Assembly: GCF_963678635.1 (NCBI RefSeq)
Contig: NC_087071.1
Location: forward strand, 7,145,624-7,209,623
Length of the DNA: 64,000 nt
DNA from: Symsagittifera roscoffensis
Taxonomy: Eukaryota; Xenacoelomorpha; Acoela; Convolutidae
Direction of reading: 5' to 3'
The notes under the pieces were generated by a model. That model saw only the letters and a program-made list of their open reading frames with translations, was not told the DNA's origin and made no database searches. Numbering within the stretch: the stretch's first letter is position 1; every line of letters starts with the position of its first letter. Both the position numbers and the translations under genes were made by a program. Below are positions 11,220 through 23,519 of the stretch, piece after piece.

Positions 11220-11947
11220 TTAAGAAATGATTTCTTTGTCGAATATTTTTTGTTGTTTGAGGCAAGATTCAAGTGTGGTCGAGTTATTTATTGTTTTTTT
11301 GACATGTGGGTTGAGTTTTGTGAAAAGTTGTTGGGGGCTAATTTTATGGTGTTTGGGAGGTCAAATGAATATGGTCGTACTTTTATTTTAGGCTAATTTA
11401 ACCTATTTGGTTGGAGGGTTTTTGAGGTCTAAGTTGGGGAGGGTTTTTGAGGTCTAAGTTGATCTTTGCGTTATTAAATAGGGGAGGGTTAGGATATTAT
11501 GGTGGTTTTTATTTTAGTTGTCAAATTTGAGTGGTTTGCTTATTTTTGACCTGGAGGTTGTGAAGTTATACTTATAGATATGTCTGGAGTTTAATATCTT
11601 TCGTCTAATAGGTTGATGTTATAGTTATAGAAGGTGACGGATTGAATGAATCAAATTGGCTGATTTTGAACTAGAATTGTTGCGTGTTTTATCAGCATAA
11701 TATTTTGAAAAACGAAGATTCAATATGATCGAGAGGTGCAAAGATTATTAATTCTAAAATCAAAGTTGTTTTTGAAATTCAACTTTCTTTAATATTTTAG
11801 ATTGTGGGATGAATGTTTTGTAGTTTTTACCTGGTTGATTTCTAAGTCGTGATGACTCTCTATGTTCTGATTTCTCGACTTGTTCTTGTGGTAAAATTTT
11901 TTCTATCATTTTCCTATTTTTTCTTTCTTTTTGAGGTATTTTTTGAT
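11220..11947. other. Spacer between integrase and membrane-ORF cluster
   Basis: Mostly skewed, non-coding sequence. The right-to-left sense reading has an open frame of about 50 codons without ATG (about 11375-11221, ending LKQQKIFDKEIIS) directly before the 79-aa ORF. It may be the remnant of another small gene. Confidence 0.45.
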
Positions 11948-12930
11948 CTAGCTTATTGTTTTGATTTGAGTTGTAGTTGGTTTTGTATTTTGTTTTCCCT
12001 GATGAATGTCATGTTGTTCATCTATTTCTTTTTCCGTGTGTGGATGAATTTGAATAACTTTTAAAACTGTGAAAGAATATAATTGAGATAATTCGCGTAG
12101 TGCGTACTCTTTTGGGTAGTAAGGCAATAGATTGTTCCGATGTTGAACAATTTCTTTTTGGTTCGAATCGGTAACTTTATATGTTACATCAGTGGGTTTG
12201 GCAGTTATTTGGTATGGTCCTTTGCAAAGGGGTTGTAATTTTTTAGAAATTCCTTCTTTTGTATTAAAATTAGGTATTAAGACAAATGTTCCAATTTTTA
12301 AATCTGAGGCTGGTGTAAAGCGTGAATTAATTTGTTCGTTAATGTTTTGCCTTTGTAACAATTTTTTAGTTACTCTTTGGTAAATTTCATTGTGTTTTTT
12401 ATCTCTATTTAAAATTCATTCGGTGTGTGTGCCGGAGGCTAATTTAAGGATTTGTGGGTGATAAAAAGGATCTTCATCATGCGTGTGTAAAGGTAGAGTA
12501 TAACAAATTGAGTCTTTATTTGGTTGGCAATAACCTTGTGCATTTTTATGAGAGTTTGCTGTAAACATAATTGGTTTACGTGGCTTTTGGTTAAAAAGCA
12601 TTTCGTATGGTGACATTCCTAGAGTTGTCAAAATTTGTGAATTATATGCTAAGGGAAATAGTTTTACATCTGCTGACCATTCTGTGTATCTTGTATCATT
12701 TCCATTTATGATACATCTAAGATATTCTTGTAGTGAACGGTTCATACCTTCGACTAAACAGTTTGTCCAAGGTGCATGAGTTGTACGTGGTTTAAGTTTG
12801 ATGTTATATAACTGTCATATATTTTTTAACTGAAAATATTTTTTATCCATTGTGAGTATGAAATTGGTTTGAAGGTTGATGATCCTAGTAGATCAACTTC
12901 GTAGTGATTATTTTGGCAATCTAAGTAAAG
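11948..12930 (-). pseudogene. Integrase, catalytic core largely deleted
   Basis: The 12745-12416 frame carries the end of the integrase core: upstream THAPWTNCLVEG and then MNRSLQEYLR, matching the region of the third catalytic acid (Glu), followed by LGMSPYEMLF, common in Ty3/gypsy integrases. The 12361-11948 frame contains VLIPNF and KGPYQIT, a GPY/F-type C-terminal module. Upstream, sense sequence typical of the RNase H-integrase linker (to about 12840, ending SYSQWIKN) runs straight into this part. The HHCC zinc finger and the first two catalytic Asp are missing, so several hundred base pairs were deleted near 12835. This copy could not integrate by itself. Confidence 0.7.
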
Positions 12931-13084
12931 TGGGAAATGTTGTAGGTTATTTATTTGTGATTGGTCAATTTCAGTTTTTACTGCATATTTGCATTCTAGT
13001 CGGGGTGATGTTTCGTCTTTTGCAAGGTAAAATTTTATATTTTTTGGTATTTCAACTGTAGTTTTTCGTGTAAGTAATTCAGGT

Positions 13085-13591
13085 GGTGTATTTCGACTTA
13101 CTGTATCTGGTAATGCAAGATTCTTTCCTGCTGTCCAAACTATATGTAAGTTTGGAAATTTAATTAGAATTAATTGAAATCTATAAACTCGGTGATTTGG
13201 ATGTGACTTTTGGGTAAAGAGAAAAATGATTGGTTTATGATCTGTGAATAGAACTGTTGGATGTTTTGATCCAAGTATCAGAAATTCATATTCTGTAAGT
13301 GTATAAATTATAGCTGTACATTCTCACATTAGAGTTGAGAGTCGTAGCTCTGCTTGAGTGAATAATCGGGAGTTTGCTGATATAAGGCTCATTTTATTTG
13401 TACCACTATGTGATTGTAGTAATGCTGCGCCGATGCCAAAATTTGAAGCATCGCACATTGCATAGAATGGTTGAAATTTGTTCAGTTAAAAGTTTTTTAC
13501 TTTCTTCAAATCTTGTTTGATATTCAATGGTCCATTCAAAACTATTTTGTTGTCTGAGGATATTATAAAACGGTCTTAAATATAATTGCAT
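13085..13591 (-). pseudogene. RNase H domain of pol
   Basis: The sense reading shows the RT-RNase H connection (NSFEWTIEYQTRFEESKKLL) and then the RNase H core: CDASNFGIGAALLQ with the first catalytic Asp, ECTAIIY with the Glu, TDHKP with the next Asp, and the closing GKNLALPDTVSRNTPPELL. An in-frame TGA precedes the ECTAI motif, and a frameshift lies before the CDAS motif. The domain removes RNA from the cDNA hybrid during reverse transcription. It belongs with the left RT copy. Confidence 0.75.
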
Positions 13592-14890
13592 TTCAAAAAC
13601 TTACTTGCTTAAGAAATTTAATATTCCAAGAAATTCTTGGATTTTCTTTTTTTTTGTTGGTGGTTGAAGTTTTTGAATAGCATCAATGCGTGATTTTAAT
13701 GGAGTGATTGTGTTTCTTTCTATATTATGTCCTAAAAGTTAAACTCGTGTTAAAAAGAAGTGTGATTTATCGGGAGCGGCCTTCAGATTTTCGTTCTGAA
13801 GTATTTTATGATAGTGTTCTAAAACCGTAAACATTTCTTCTTTTGTTTGTGATTGCATAAAAACATCATCTAAATAGGTGATTGCGTTTTTCTTGAGTAT
13901 TAGTGGTCTAGAAATTTTACTCATAAAAGCTGAAAATGCTGCTGGTCCTATGGAAAATCCATAGAATAGGCGATTAAATTCATATTGTAGATTTCCAATA
14001 ACAAATTGTGTTAAACGTCGTGATTGTTCATCTAGTGGCTTTTGATTGTATGCACTATTCATATCTGCGGTTGTAAAGTATTTTCCATTTATCTTTGTTA
14101 AGATAACTGGTATTGGTTCGATAGGCCAATTGCATTTCGATTCGTCAATTAGTGAATTGAGGTATCTAGCGTCTAAAACTATTTTTAATGATGCTCCTTT
14201 TGCTAGAATGATAACAGGGTTGATAAAAGTGATACTTTTTGGTTGTTCTTCTTTATTTTATGGTGAGATAATTTTGTATTGTTCTAAATTATCAAGTAAT
14301 CTTATTAATTTGTCGTGTAAATGATTTGGTACTTTACTAGCTCTTTGTTTTTTGAAAACTGCGTCAGGTTTTAACGGGAGATGTAGTGATGAACTGATTT
14401 TTCCAACGTCAAATTTTGATGTTGCGTAGACTGTTGAATATTTTAACAGTTGTTTTGCTAATTTGTCAAATTTGATTAGTGTATTTTGTGAGTATTCAAA
14501 ATTAAACATTGTTAAAAATTTTTGTTGTTCTTTTGTGTAATTTGTTATACTGTATGTTGGTTTAAAATATGGTGTTTTTGTGAAGTAATCGGTGTTTCTC
14601 TTTTCATTACTTATTATGTTATTTATGGATAATTCTTCGTCAAGAATTGTGGATTGGCAAATATCTAATAATTGGAGTATATTATTTACGCGGTAGGCTA
14701 CTACATATTTGGGTGAGATTGTAGCGTTTGTTTTGCAATATCCTAAAAGTCCTAAGGGTAATATTACTTGATACGGTGTATTGTTGTACACATGTAACGA
14801 AATGATATCGGAATTCGTGTTTTTCAAAAATATCTTATAGATGAGATCGTGATTTTGAAAAATTTGTGGTTTAAATTCAAAGTCTGACAT
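13592..14890 (-). pseudogene. Reverse transcriptase, copy joined to RNase H
   Basis: Sense frames 14890-14258 and 14257-13739 give an N-terminal fingers region, then VLDARYLN, TADMNSAYNQ (motif A Asp), LFYGFSIGPAAFSAFM (motif B) and YLDD at 13865-13876 (motif C). All key RT residues are present. TAA at 14258-14260, after KIISP, splits the frame; the other copy has the same stop. Downstream the frame reads into the thumb (EHYHKIL...) and stops at 13739. This copy continues into the connection and RNase H domains, so it is the 3' half of the duplicated region in its original context. Confidence 0.8.
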
Positions 14891-16143
14891 AAAAAGTTGT
14901 TGTTTATTTTGATTTTTATCATACTGGTGAACTTGTTTTATTAAAAAATTATATATATTTCCTAATTATGGCTTCAGGTGTTTCCGTTGTTTCTTCTTTT
15001 GTTTGTGATTGCATAAAAACATCATCTAAATAGGTGATTGCGTTTTTCTTGAGTATTAGTGGTCTAAAAATTTTACTCATAAAAGCTGAAAATGCTGCTG
15101 GTTCTATGGAAAATCCATAGAATAGGCGATTAAATTCATATTGTTGATTTCCAATAACAAATTGTGTTAAACGTCGTGATTGTTCATCTAGTGGCTTTTG
15201 ATTGTATGCACTATTCATATCTGCGGTTGTAAAGTATTTTCCATTTATCTTTGTTAAGATAACTGGTATTGGTTCGATAGGCCAATTGCATTTCGATTCG
15301 TCAATTAGTGAATTGAGGTATCTAGCGTCTAAAACTCTTTTTAATGATTCTCCTTTTGCTAGAATGATAACAGGGTTGATAAAAGTGTTACTTTTTGGTT
15401 GTTCTTCTTTATTTTATGGTGAGATAATTTTGTATTGTTCTAAAATATCAAGTAATCTATTTACTTTGTCGTGTAAATGAATTGGTACTTTACTAGCTCT
15501 TTGTTTTTTGAAAACTGCGTCAGGTTTTAACGGGAGATGTAGTGATGAACTGATTTTTCCAACGTCAAATTTTGATGTTGCGTAGACTGTTGAATATTTT
15601 AACAGTTGTTTTGCTAATTTGTCAAATTTGATTAGTGTATTATGTGAGTATTCAAAATTAAACATTGTTAAAAATTTTTGTTGTTCTTTTGTGTAATTTG
15701 TTATATTGAATGTTGGTTTAAAATATGGTGTTTTTGTGAAGTAATCGGTGTTTCTCTTTTCATTACTTTTTATGTTATTTATGGATAATTCTTCGTCAAG
15801 AATTGTGGATTGGCAAATATCTAATAATTGGAGTATATTATTTACGCGGTAGGCTACTACATGTTTGGGTGAGATTGTAGCGTTTGTTTTGCAATATCCT
15901 AAAAGTCCTAAGGGTAATATTACTTGATACGGTGTATTGTTGTACACATGTAACGAAATGATATCGGAATTCGTGTTTTTCAAATATCTTATAGATGAGA
16001 TCGTGATTTTGAAAAATTTGTGGTTTAAATTCAAAGTCTGACATAAAAAGTTGTTGTTTATTTTGATTTTTATCATACTGGTGAACTTGTTTTATTAAAA
16101 AATTATATATATTTCCTAATTATGGTTTCAGGTGTTTCCGTTG
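13832..16143. repeat. 1,156-bp tandem duplication across RT
   Basis: Units at about 13832-14987 and 14988-16143 are nearly identical. The MNSAYNQ start, the YLDD codons and the KIISP stop all recur exactly 1,156 bp apart. The junction joins GGTGTTTCCGTTGTT to TTCTTCTTTTG near 14988, with a short shared TTCTTC-type sequence. Confidence 0.9.
14949..16076 (-). pseudogene. Reverse transcriptase, truncated duplicate copy
   Basis: Second RT copy, attached to the protease side. It has the same motifs as the left copy (TADMNSAY, LFYGFSIEPAAFSAFM, YLDD at 15021-15032) and the same TAA after KIISP. It is cut at the duplication junction just past the YLDD strand (QTKEE, then foreign frame) and so lacks thumb, connection and RNase H. 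A frameshift also occurs near 15985, where the first ORF begins in another frame. Confidence 0.8.
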
Positions 16144-16875
16144 TTGGTTATAAATTGGATAAAATTTTGAGAAGAATGGTGGTTGTTTGTTTAATCGTTG
16201 AAAAAAAGTTAGAGCTATATTTAATGTTTTTGTGTATTTATATTTTATTAGTATTTTACTATTTAAGATGTTGATTGTTGGTATATATTTCGATATAAAT
16301 CGTATGCTAATGATATTGTGCTTTTTATCAGTCATATGAAATATTTGTTTAAATGTCTTGTTTAGAATTTTATGTTGCTCGATTGTTCTTGTGGGGAGAA
16401 GGAATAATTGGATTTTTCCATAATTTACTAATGTTGATCCTTGTGCTGTTGCTAGTTTACTAGAGGTTGCAAGAGGTGTTAATTTTGGATGTAAGGTTTT
16501 GATTTCATTCCATGTGGGAATTTTAATTATGTTTCATATTGCTCCTGAATCAATTAAAAAATCAATTTCAAGATCTGGTGGTTGAAATTTTTTGTTTCTT
16601 GGACTTTCTAAGAGAAATGGTATTGTCCAAATTTTTTCTCTGGGTTGTTCTTTTTGTATATTTTGATAGATATGATTTGTGTTTGAACATTGTGTTTTGT
16701 CCTTTTCATCAGATTTAATTACCGTGTTAATTTCGTTTACTTCTTGTGCAGTTTGTGTAGTATCGATGGGTCCAAAATAATAATTGTGATAAAATTCCAA
16801 TTGATTTTCATATATATGTGATGTAAAAGGTTGTTCATATATGATAGGTTCATAGTCGCTTTCGACTGTTATCAT
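16120..16875 (-). pseudogene. Aspartic protease (retropepsin) region
   Basis: The sense frame beginning at 16875 contains DFLIDSGAI, the D-S-G catalytic motif of retroviral aspartic proteases (bases 16543-16551). TGA at 16534-16536 follows directly; beyond it the same frame continues with the expected LATAQGS-type flap region. It lies in the same frame as the Gag zinc knuckle, so Gag and protease were probably one open frame without a frameshift signal. The stretch to 16120 links protease to RT. The protease would have cleaved the Gag-Pol polyprotein. Confidence 0.7.
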
Positions 16876-16937
16876 ATTTACAGAGATGGTATTCTCTGTA
16901 TCACTTTCTGTATCTGATGATCCACAGTTTATTTGAT

Positions 16938-19900
16938 TCAGTTGTAATTCGTTACTTCCTGTGTCTTCAATACCTGGGGGGTCTGATGTTGTTTCGTCAT
17001 TTGACTGTACCTGATTAATATGTCTTTGATGTTTTGGTGTACTACTTCTGTATCCATGTTTAGAATTATTATAATGGTTATTATTCCTATGTGGTGACTG
17101 GGAATAATTTCTATATTGATTATTATAACTTGAATTTCGATTTTGTGAATTGTTCCGTGATCTATTTTGATAATTATCTTTTGATCTGTGATAGTTTGAT
17201 CTATTATATGGGTTTTTTCTTGATCAATTGTTCGGGTAATTCTGATTTCGATTGTTCGAATAACTTCTATTTCTATTATTTGAATAGTTTCTATTTCTGT
17301 TGTATGATGATTTTCGTGATTGATTATTGGAATAGTATTTATTTCTTGGATTTGATTGCGAACTGGATCTAGAAACAAATTGTATTGCATTGGAATTTGA
17401 TCTCGAAGAGTTATTTCGACAATTTGATCGATTGTAGTGATTTTGTGAAGATTTTTGTGTATTTCTTCGTTCTGGTCATCTTCCTCTATAACTTGAATTA
17501 TATGGTGATTGATTCCTTGGGTAATTTGTGTTGTTCGGAAGTGGTTTTCCTGAACTGTTATTACTATATATATTTATGTTAGGTAGATTTTGATCTTTCT
17601 TCATATATTGATAGAACGATTTATTTGGATCTTTATGCTTTTGAGGTTTATTCTGATTATCTTGTTGTTTTTGTCTACATTCGGAAATACTGTGTCCGTA
17701 TCGTCGGCAATAATTACACCATTTTTTGAAGGATGGTTTGCCTTTAAAATTTGGATGTTTTTCATAGATATTTAGTATTTCAGTGATTTTTTCAATTAGG
17801 TCTGTATCTGATTCCTGTATGTTATTTATATGTGTAGTGTTTGTTTCAATTCGATTAACATATTGTAGTTTTAGATTTTCTGTTTCTTCAAGTTTCATTG
17901 TGATTTCCGCTTGCTCTAGTTTATCTACTAGTTTTCGAAAATCTAAATCTGTTTCTCGAATTGAGGAAGGATGAGATGCTCTCTTTTTTATTGCTATTTT
18001 CCTTAATTGAGGTGTTAAGGTCATCATTAAATATTCTGTCATTTTTGTGTTTTTATAGTCATATGTATTAAGTGAATATGCTTTGCAAACTAGTGTTTCG
18101 ATACGTACTGCTAATTGTTTGATAGTTTCATTTGGTAATCTGCGAATTTCATTACATAAAACTCTTTGGTGTTGTTTATCTCTTTCGGAGTCAAAAATTT
18201 TTGAAAATTCTTATGTAAATCTCTTCCAGTTTGATTTTATTTCAATAGGTAATAATGAAAACCGTTTTTGAGCTGCGCCATCTAAGGTTGTAGATATTAT
18301 TGCTGTGCGTCTATGTATCCAATTTCGATGTAGTGGCGTATTAATCGTCTCAGGTCCTATATTTAAAATTAAATTCGCTGTTACTGCATTTAAATAATCT
18401 TCTACAGAATATTCAGGGTCTGTTCCTGTAAATACCATCAGTGGTTTATTAGATGTTATTGATGATCCACCCAAGAGGTATGGAGTCATTGTCATCTGTA
18501 GTGATTCTGCGGCATTTGGCATTTGCGAAAATTTTCAAAGTTGATTTTTTGTTATTTCGTGTTGCTGAAGATAATATGGAAGCGGTATTCATTTTGCATT
18601 TGAGTTGGTTGATAAGAATGCATTGACATTGGATTTTGTGGTTTTATTGGTTGAAAGGATTGTGTGTTAAAGGGATTTTGTATATGCATTTGTTGTGAAT
18701 GTTGTACATCTGTTGGGTTTTGTGGGTAAATTTTTATATTTCGAGATGGTTCAGATTGTCGTGGTCTTTGTGTGCGATATTCTTTAGTATATGGTGCAAA
18801 AATATCTGGTTGCTGATAATCATCTTCATCGGATGATAAATAGTTTGTATTAAATGGTGTATGTTGGTTATTTTTATTTTGTTGGAAGAATGGGTAATTT
18901 TCAGTATAATCCTGTGTAGGTTGTGGATTATCTTGAAAATTTACTGATTTGTCGATGTTTTCGGGAGATACCAATAATGAGAACATACGTGCTTTAAATT
19001 TTGTGTATTTTTTCGTGGAGGTTGATTTGTTCTTTGTTTATGAGCATAATCAAAATTGTGTTCTGCAAAGGTGTTTCTTGTGAATGATTTTCGTGTTTTT
19101 GACGGTATTTTCATTGGTCTATACGTTTGATAATCCATATGTGAATATTTTGGAGCAACTGAAGGCTTAACGGTTGATTGTAAGGTTACTTGTGCCAATG
19201 AAGTATTTGTATTTCTTGGTGTTGTCAAATTTGGGTGTATTGGTGAAATAGTTTGTTGTGTGGTTGTTTTGTTTGGTCGATTTCTTCATTTATGAAGTGT
19301 GATGGTGTTTGAATATCTTGTTGTGTAAGATTTATAGTTCCATTAAGGTTTTCATTATGTATGACGGTCGAATTTAAACTGTTATTTCGCGTATCAGGTA
19401 AAAATGTATTATAGTTTAATTGTGTTGCATCAATGGTTAATGGCATTACTTTTACATAATCTCTGTGATAAGATATTGTACTTATTGCTTGACTTGAGAT
19501 AGATTGTGGGATATTTATGAATGAAGGATGAGACCATTCAGGGTCCCAAACGTATTCTGATTGTTCTGAAATGGCAGTGTCATCATTTGAATTTTGAGGT
19601 CTGAAATTTTTTCTTGCTTGTGAAATTAAGTCTAAATTATGTGTGAAATAATCTATTATAAACCATGCTAAAATTTTTTGTAAGTCATGTTTAGTTTGTT
19701 GTGAAACATCATCTTTAGTAAAATTTTCTTTGTTTATATGTAGAAAAGTTGAAAACAATGCGAGTTAATTTCGTACTTTTGTATGTTTGGATGTTTCAGT
19801 TGGTGAGATACTTTGAAATTCTGTTTTTTCTAATATAGAGATATAAGTATATATCATTGCGAAAATTTCGTTAGTGAATATGGAGTTTGCTCTTTTTGAA

Positions 19901-20697
19901 TTATGATTTTGTATGCTTTTGATATATTCTAGGAGTACTTTTGAAAATTCTAATTCAAAATCATCTGTTTGAATTACATATTTACGATGATTTGTATTTG
20001 GTGTGCTGAATTCTATGGTGTAGATTCCATATTGTTGTGTTAAGTTACATTTGTCTTTCAAATAATGTTCAATAATTTGTCTTTTGATTTTTACATCTGG
20101 AAATTCTGCTGTGCACGGACTGATTCCTGGTTCAAACAAATTTAAGAGAAAAACCTTGCAAAGATCGTGTTGTCCTCGATCATGGGGTGAATCTATAAGG
20201 AAGGGATAGACTGCTTCGTCATCTGGACTATCGTCACTTTGAGTGTGGCTCATTTTTTTGTTTGATGACTGTTAATATATAGCTATCAATGCGTCTGATT
20301 GGTTGATTCCAGTTATACAGGTCTATTGGTTTGTGTTTGTATTGCTTTTTTATTCTTCTTTTTTCTCTTTTTGATGAATTTGAAGTTGTTTCTGAATCGG
20401 AAAAATATAATTGATCGTGAATGGGACAATTTTTATCAATTGATTTTTTTAATTTGTAGAGTTCATCTAAACTGCTTGCCTCTGATTCAGAAAATTGCGT
20501 TTCTATTTTTTTGAAAAACTTTTTCGTGTGATTTGTCTTTGTTTGTTTATAAATTTCCTTTTTATTGTTTGTCGTTTTGTTCTAATGTATCCAATTGTTT
20601 GTGTATGAGATGTGATTACAAGATCGTATTTTTTGTTATCTATTTCACAACTGTGTAAAACGATTGTTTGCTTGTTTCCTAGATTTTTGAATGACAT
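16938..20697 (-). pseudogene. gag: Gag polyprotein, copy with zinc knuckle
   Basis: Sense pieces in order: a basic leader frame from 20697, the 20253-19765 frame, a low-complexity N/T/Q/P-rich middle (19758-18552), the capsid-like domain (18522 onward, TGTDPEYSVEDYLNAV and DGAAQKRFSLLP), a helical segment with LVDKLEQAEI, and the nucleocapsid knuckle C-x2-C-x4-H-x4-C at 17718-17677. A long S/R/N/Y-rich tail leads in the same frame toward the protease. Breaks: TAA after KVRN, a 2-bp loss near 19270, a frameshift near 18960, a copy-specific stop inside the capsid (near 18210), and TGA at 17476. Capsid plus CCHC is standard for Ty3/gypsy Gag. Confidence 0.75.
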
Positions 20698-23431
20698 AAG
20701 GTTAAGGATGAGGGATGCAAAAAGTGGTCATCATTAAATATTCTGTCATTTTTGTGTTTTTATAGTCATGTGTATTAAGTGAATATGCTTTGCAAACTAG
20801 TGTTTCGGTACGTACTGCTAATTGTTTGATAGTTTCATTTGGTAATCTGCGAATTTCATTACATAAAACTCTTTGGTGTTGTTTATCTCTTTCGGAGTCA
20901 AATATTTTTGAAGATTCTTGTGTAAATCTCTTCCAGTTTGATTTTATTTCAATAGGTAATAATGAAAACCGTTTTTGAGCTGCGCCATCTAAGGTTGTAG
21001 ATATTATTGCTGTGCGTCTATGTATCCAATTTTGATGTAGTGGCGTATTAATCGTCTCAGGTCCTATATTTAAAATTAAATTTGCTGTTACTGCATTTAA
21101 ATAATCTTCTACAGAATATTCAGGGTCTGTTCCTGTAAAGACCATCAGTGGTTTATTAGATGTTATTGATGATCCACCCAAGAGGTATGGAGTCATTGTC
21201 ATCTGTAGTGATTCTGCGGCATTTGGCATTTGCGAAAATTTTGAAAGTTGATTTTTTGTTATTTCGTGTTGCTGAAGATAATATGGAAGCGGTATTCATT
21301 TTGCATTTGAGTTGGTTGATAAGAATGACCTGACATTGGATTTTGTGGTTTTATTGGTTGAAAAGATTGTGTGTTAAAGGGATTTTGTATATGCATTTGT
21401 TGTGGATGTTGTACATCTGTTGGGTTTTGTGGGTAAATTTTTATATTTCGAGATGGTTCAGATTGTCGTGGTCTTTGTGTGCGATATTCTTTAGTATATG
21501 GTGCAAAAATATCTGGTTGCTGATAATCATCTTCATCGGATGATAAATAGTTTGTATTAAATGGTGTATGTTGGTTATTTTTATTTTGTTGGAAGAATGG
21601 GTAATTTTCAGTATAATCCTGTGTAGGTTGTGGATTATCTTGAAATATTACTGATTTGTCGATGTTTTCGGGAGATACCAATAATGAGAACAAACGTGCT
21701 TTAAATTTTGTGTATTTTTTCGTGGAGGTTGATTTGTTCTTTGTTTATGAGCATAATCAAAATTGTGTTCTGCAAAGGTGTTTCTTGTGAATGATTTTCG
21801 TGTTTTTGACGGTATTTTCATTGGTCTATATGTTTGATAATCCATATGTGAATATTTTGGAGCAACCGAAGGCTTAACGGTTGATTGTAAGGTTACTTGT
21901 GCCAATGAAGTATTTGTATTTCTTGGTGTTGTCAAATTTGGGTGTATTGGTGAAATAGTTTGTTGTGTGGTTGTTGTTGTTTGGTCGATTTCTTCATTTA
22001 TGAAGTGTGATGGTGTTTGAATATCTTGTTGTGTAAGATTTATAGTTCCATTAAGGTTTTCATTATGTATGACGGTCGAATTTAAACTGTTATTTCGCGT
22101 ATCAGGTAAAAATGTATTATAGTTTAATTGTGTTGCATCAATGGTTAATGGCATTACTTTTACATAATCTCTGTGATAAGATATTGTACTTATTGCTTGA
22201 CTTGAGATAGATTGTGGGATATTTATGAATGAAGGATGAGACCATTCAGGGTCCCAAACGTATTCTGATTGTTCTGAAATGGCAGTGTCATCATTTGAAT
22301 TTTGAGGTCTGAAATTTTTTCTTGCTTGTGAAATTAAGTCTAAATTATGTGTGAAATAATCTATTATAAACCATGCTAAAATTTTTTGTAAGTCATGTTT
22401 AGTTTGTTGTGAAACATCATCTTTAGTAAAATTTTCTTTGTTTATATGTAGAAAAGTTGAAAACAATGCGAGTTAATTTCGTACTTTTGTATGTTTGGAT
22501 GTTTCAGTTGGTGAGATACTTTGAAATTCTGTTTTTTCTAATATAGAGATATAAGTATATATCATTGCGAAAATTTTGTTAGTGAATATGGAGTTTGCTC
22601 TTTGTGAATTATGATTTTGTATGCTTTTGATATATTCTAGGAGTACTTTTGAAAATTCTAATTCAAGATCATCTGTTTGAATTACATATTTACGATGATT
22701 TGTATTTGGTGTGCTGAATTCTATGGTGTAGATTCCATATTGTTGTTTTAAGTTACATATGTCTTTCAAATAATGTTCAATAATTTGTCTTTTGATTTTT
22801 ACATCTGGAAATTCTGCTTTGCACGGACTGATTCCTGGTTCAAACAAATTTAGGAGAAAAACCTTGCAAAGATCGTGTTGTCCTCGATCATGGGGTGAAC
22901 CTATAAGGAAGGGATAGACTGCTTCGTCATCTGGATTATCGTCACTTTGAGTGTGGCTCATTTTTTTGTTTGATGACTGTTAATATATAGCTATCAATGC
23001 GTCTGATTGGTTGATTCCAGTTATACAGGTCTATGGGTTTGTGTTTGTATTGCTTTTTTATTCTTCTTTTTTCTCTTTTTGATGAATTTGAAGTTGTTTC
23101 TGAATCGGAAAAATATAATTGATCGTGAATGGGACAATTTTTATCAATTGATTTTTTTAATTTGTAGAGTTCATCTAAACTGCTTGCCTCTGATTCAGAA
23201 AATTGCGTTTCTATTTTTTTGAAAAACTTTTTCGTGTGATTTGTCTTTGTTTGTTTATAAATTTCCTTTTTATTGTTTGTCGTTTTGTTCTAATGTATCC
23301 AATTGTTTGTGTATGAGATGTGATTACAAGATCGTATTTTTTGTTATCTATTTCACAACTGTGTAAAACGATTGTTTGCTTGTTTCCTAGATTTTTGAAT
23401 GACATAAGGTTAAGAATGAGGGATGCAAAAA
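18020..23431. repeat. 2.71-kb tandem duplication across gag
   Basis: Units at about 18020-20723 and 20724-23431 match almost base for base, including non-coding and broken positions. The junction near 20724 joins GAGGGATGCAAAAA to GTCATCATTAAAT. ORF ends recur 2,708 bp apart (for example 20253 and 22961). Confidence 0.9.
20702..23405 (-). pseudogene. gag: Gag polyprotein, duplicate truncated in capsid
   Basis: This copy holds the same N-terminal pieces: 23405-23211 basic leader frame, 22961-22473, 22466-21648, 21693-21259, and capsid 21229-20702. The capsid is uninterrupted up to MTEYLMMT and is then cut by the duplication junction, so it lacks the knuckle. The TAA after KVRN (22473-22475) and the frameshift near 21690 are shared with the other copy and so predate the duplication. 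The 22961 and 22466 frames are in phase across that single TAA. At 23214-23220 the leader frame ends A AAA AAA TAG, and the -1 frame is open beyond it. Confidence 0.75.
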
Positions 23432-23519
23432 ATGGTTAGGTATTTCTATTTTCTTAGACTGTTAGTCCTTACGATTTTTTGGTTAGTTTAACCTGGGTCT
23501 TTTTGTTCAGGGTTGGGGA

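Noticed and set aside
16938-17390. A 150-codon minus-strand frame rich in I, E, T and H
   Set aside because: It is a shifted reading of the S/R/N/Y-rich Gag tail, which is in phase with both the zinc knuckle and the protease.
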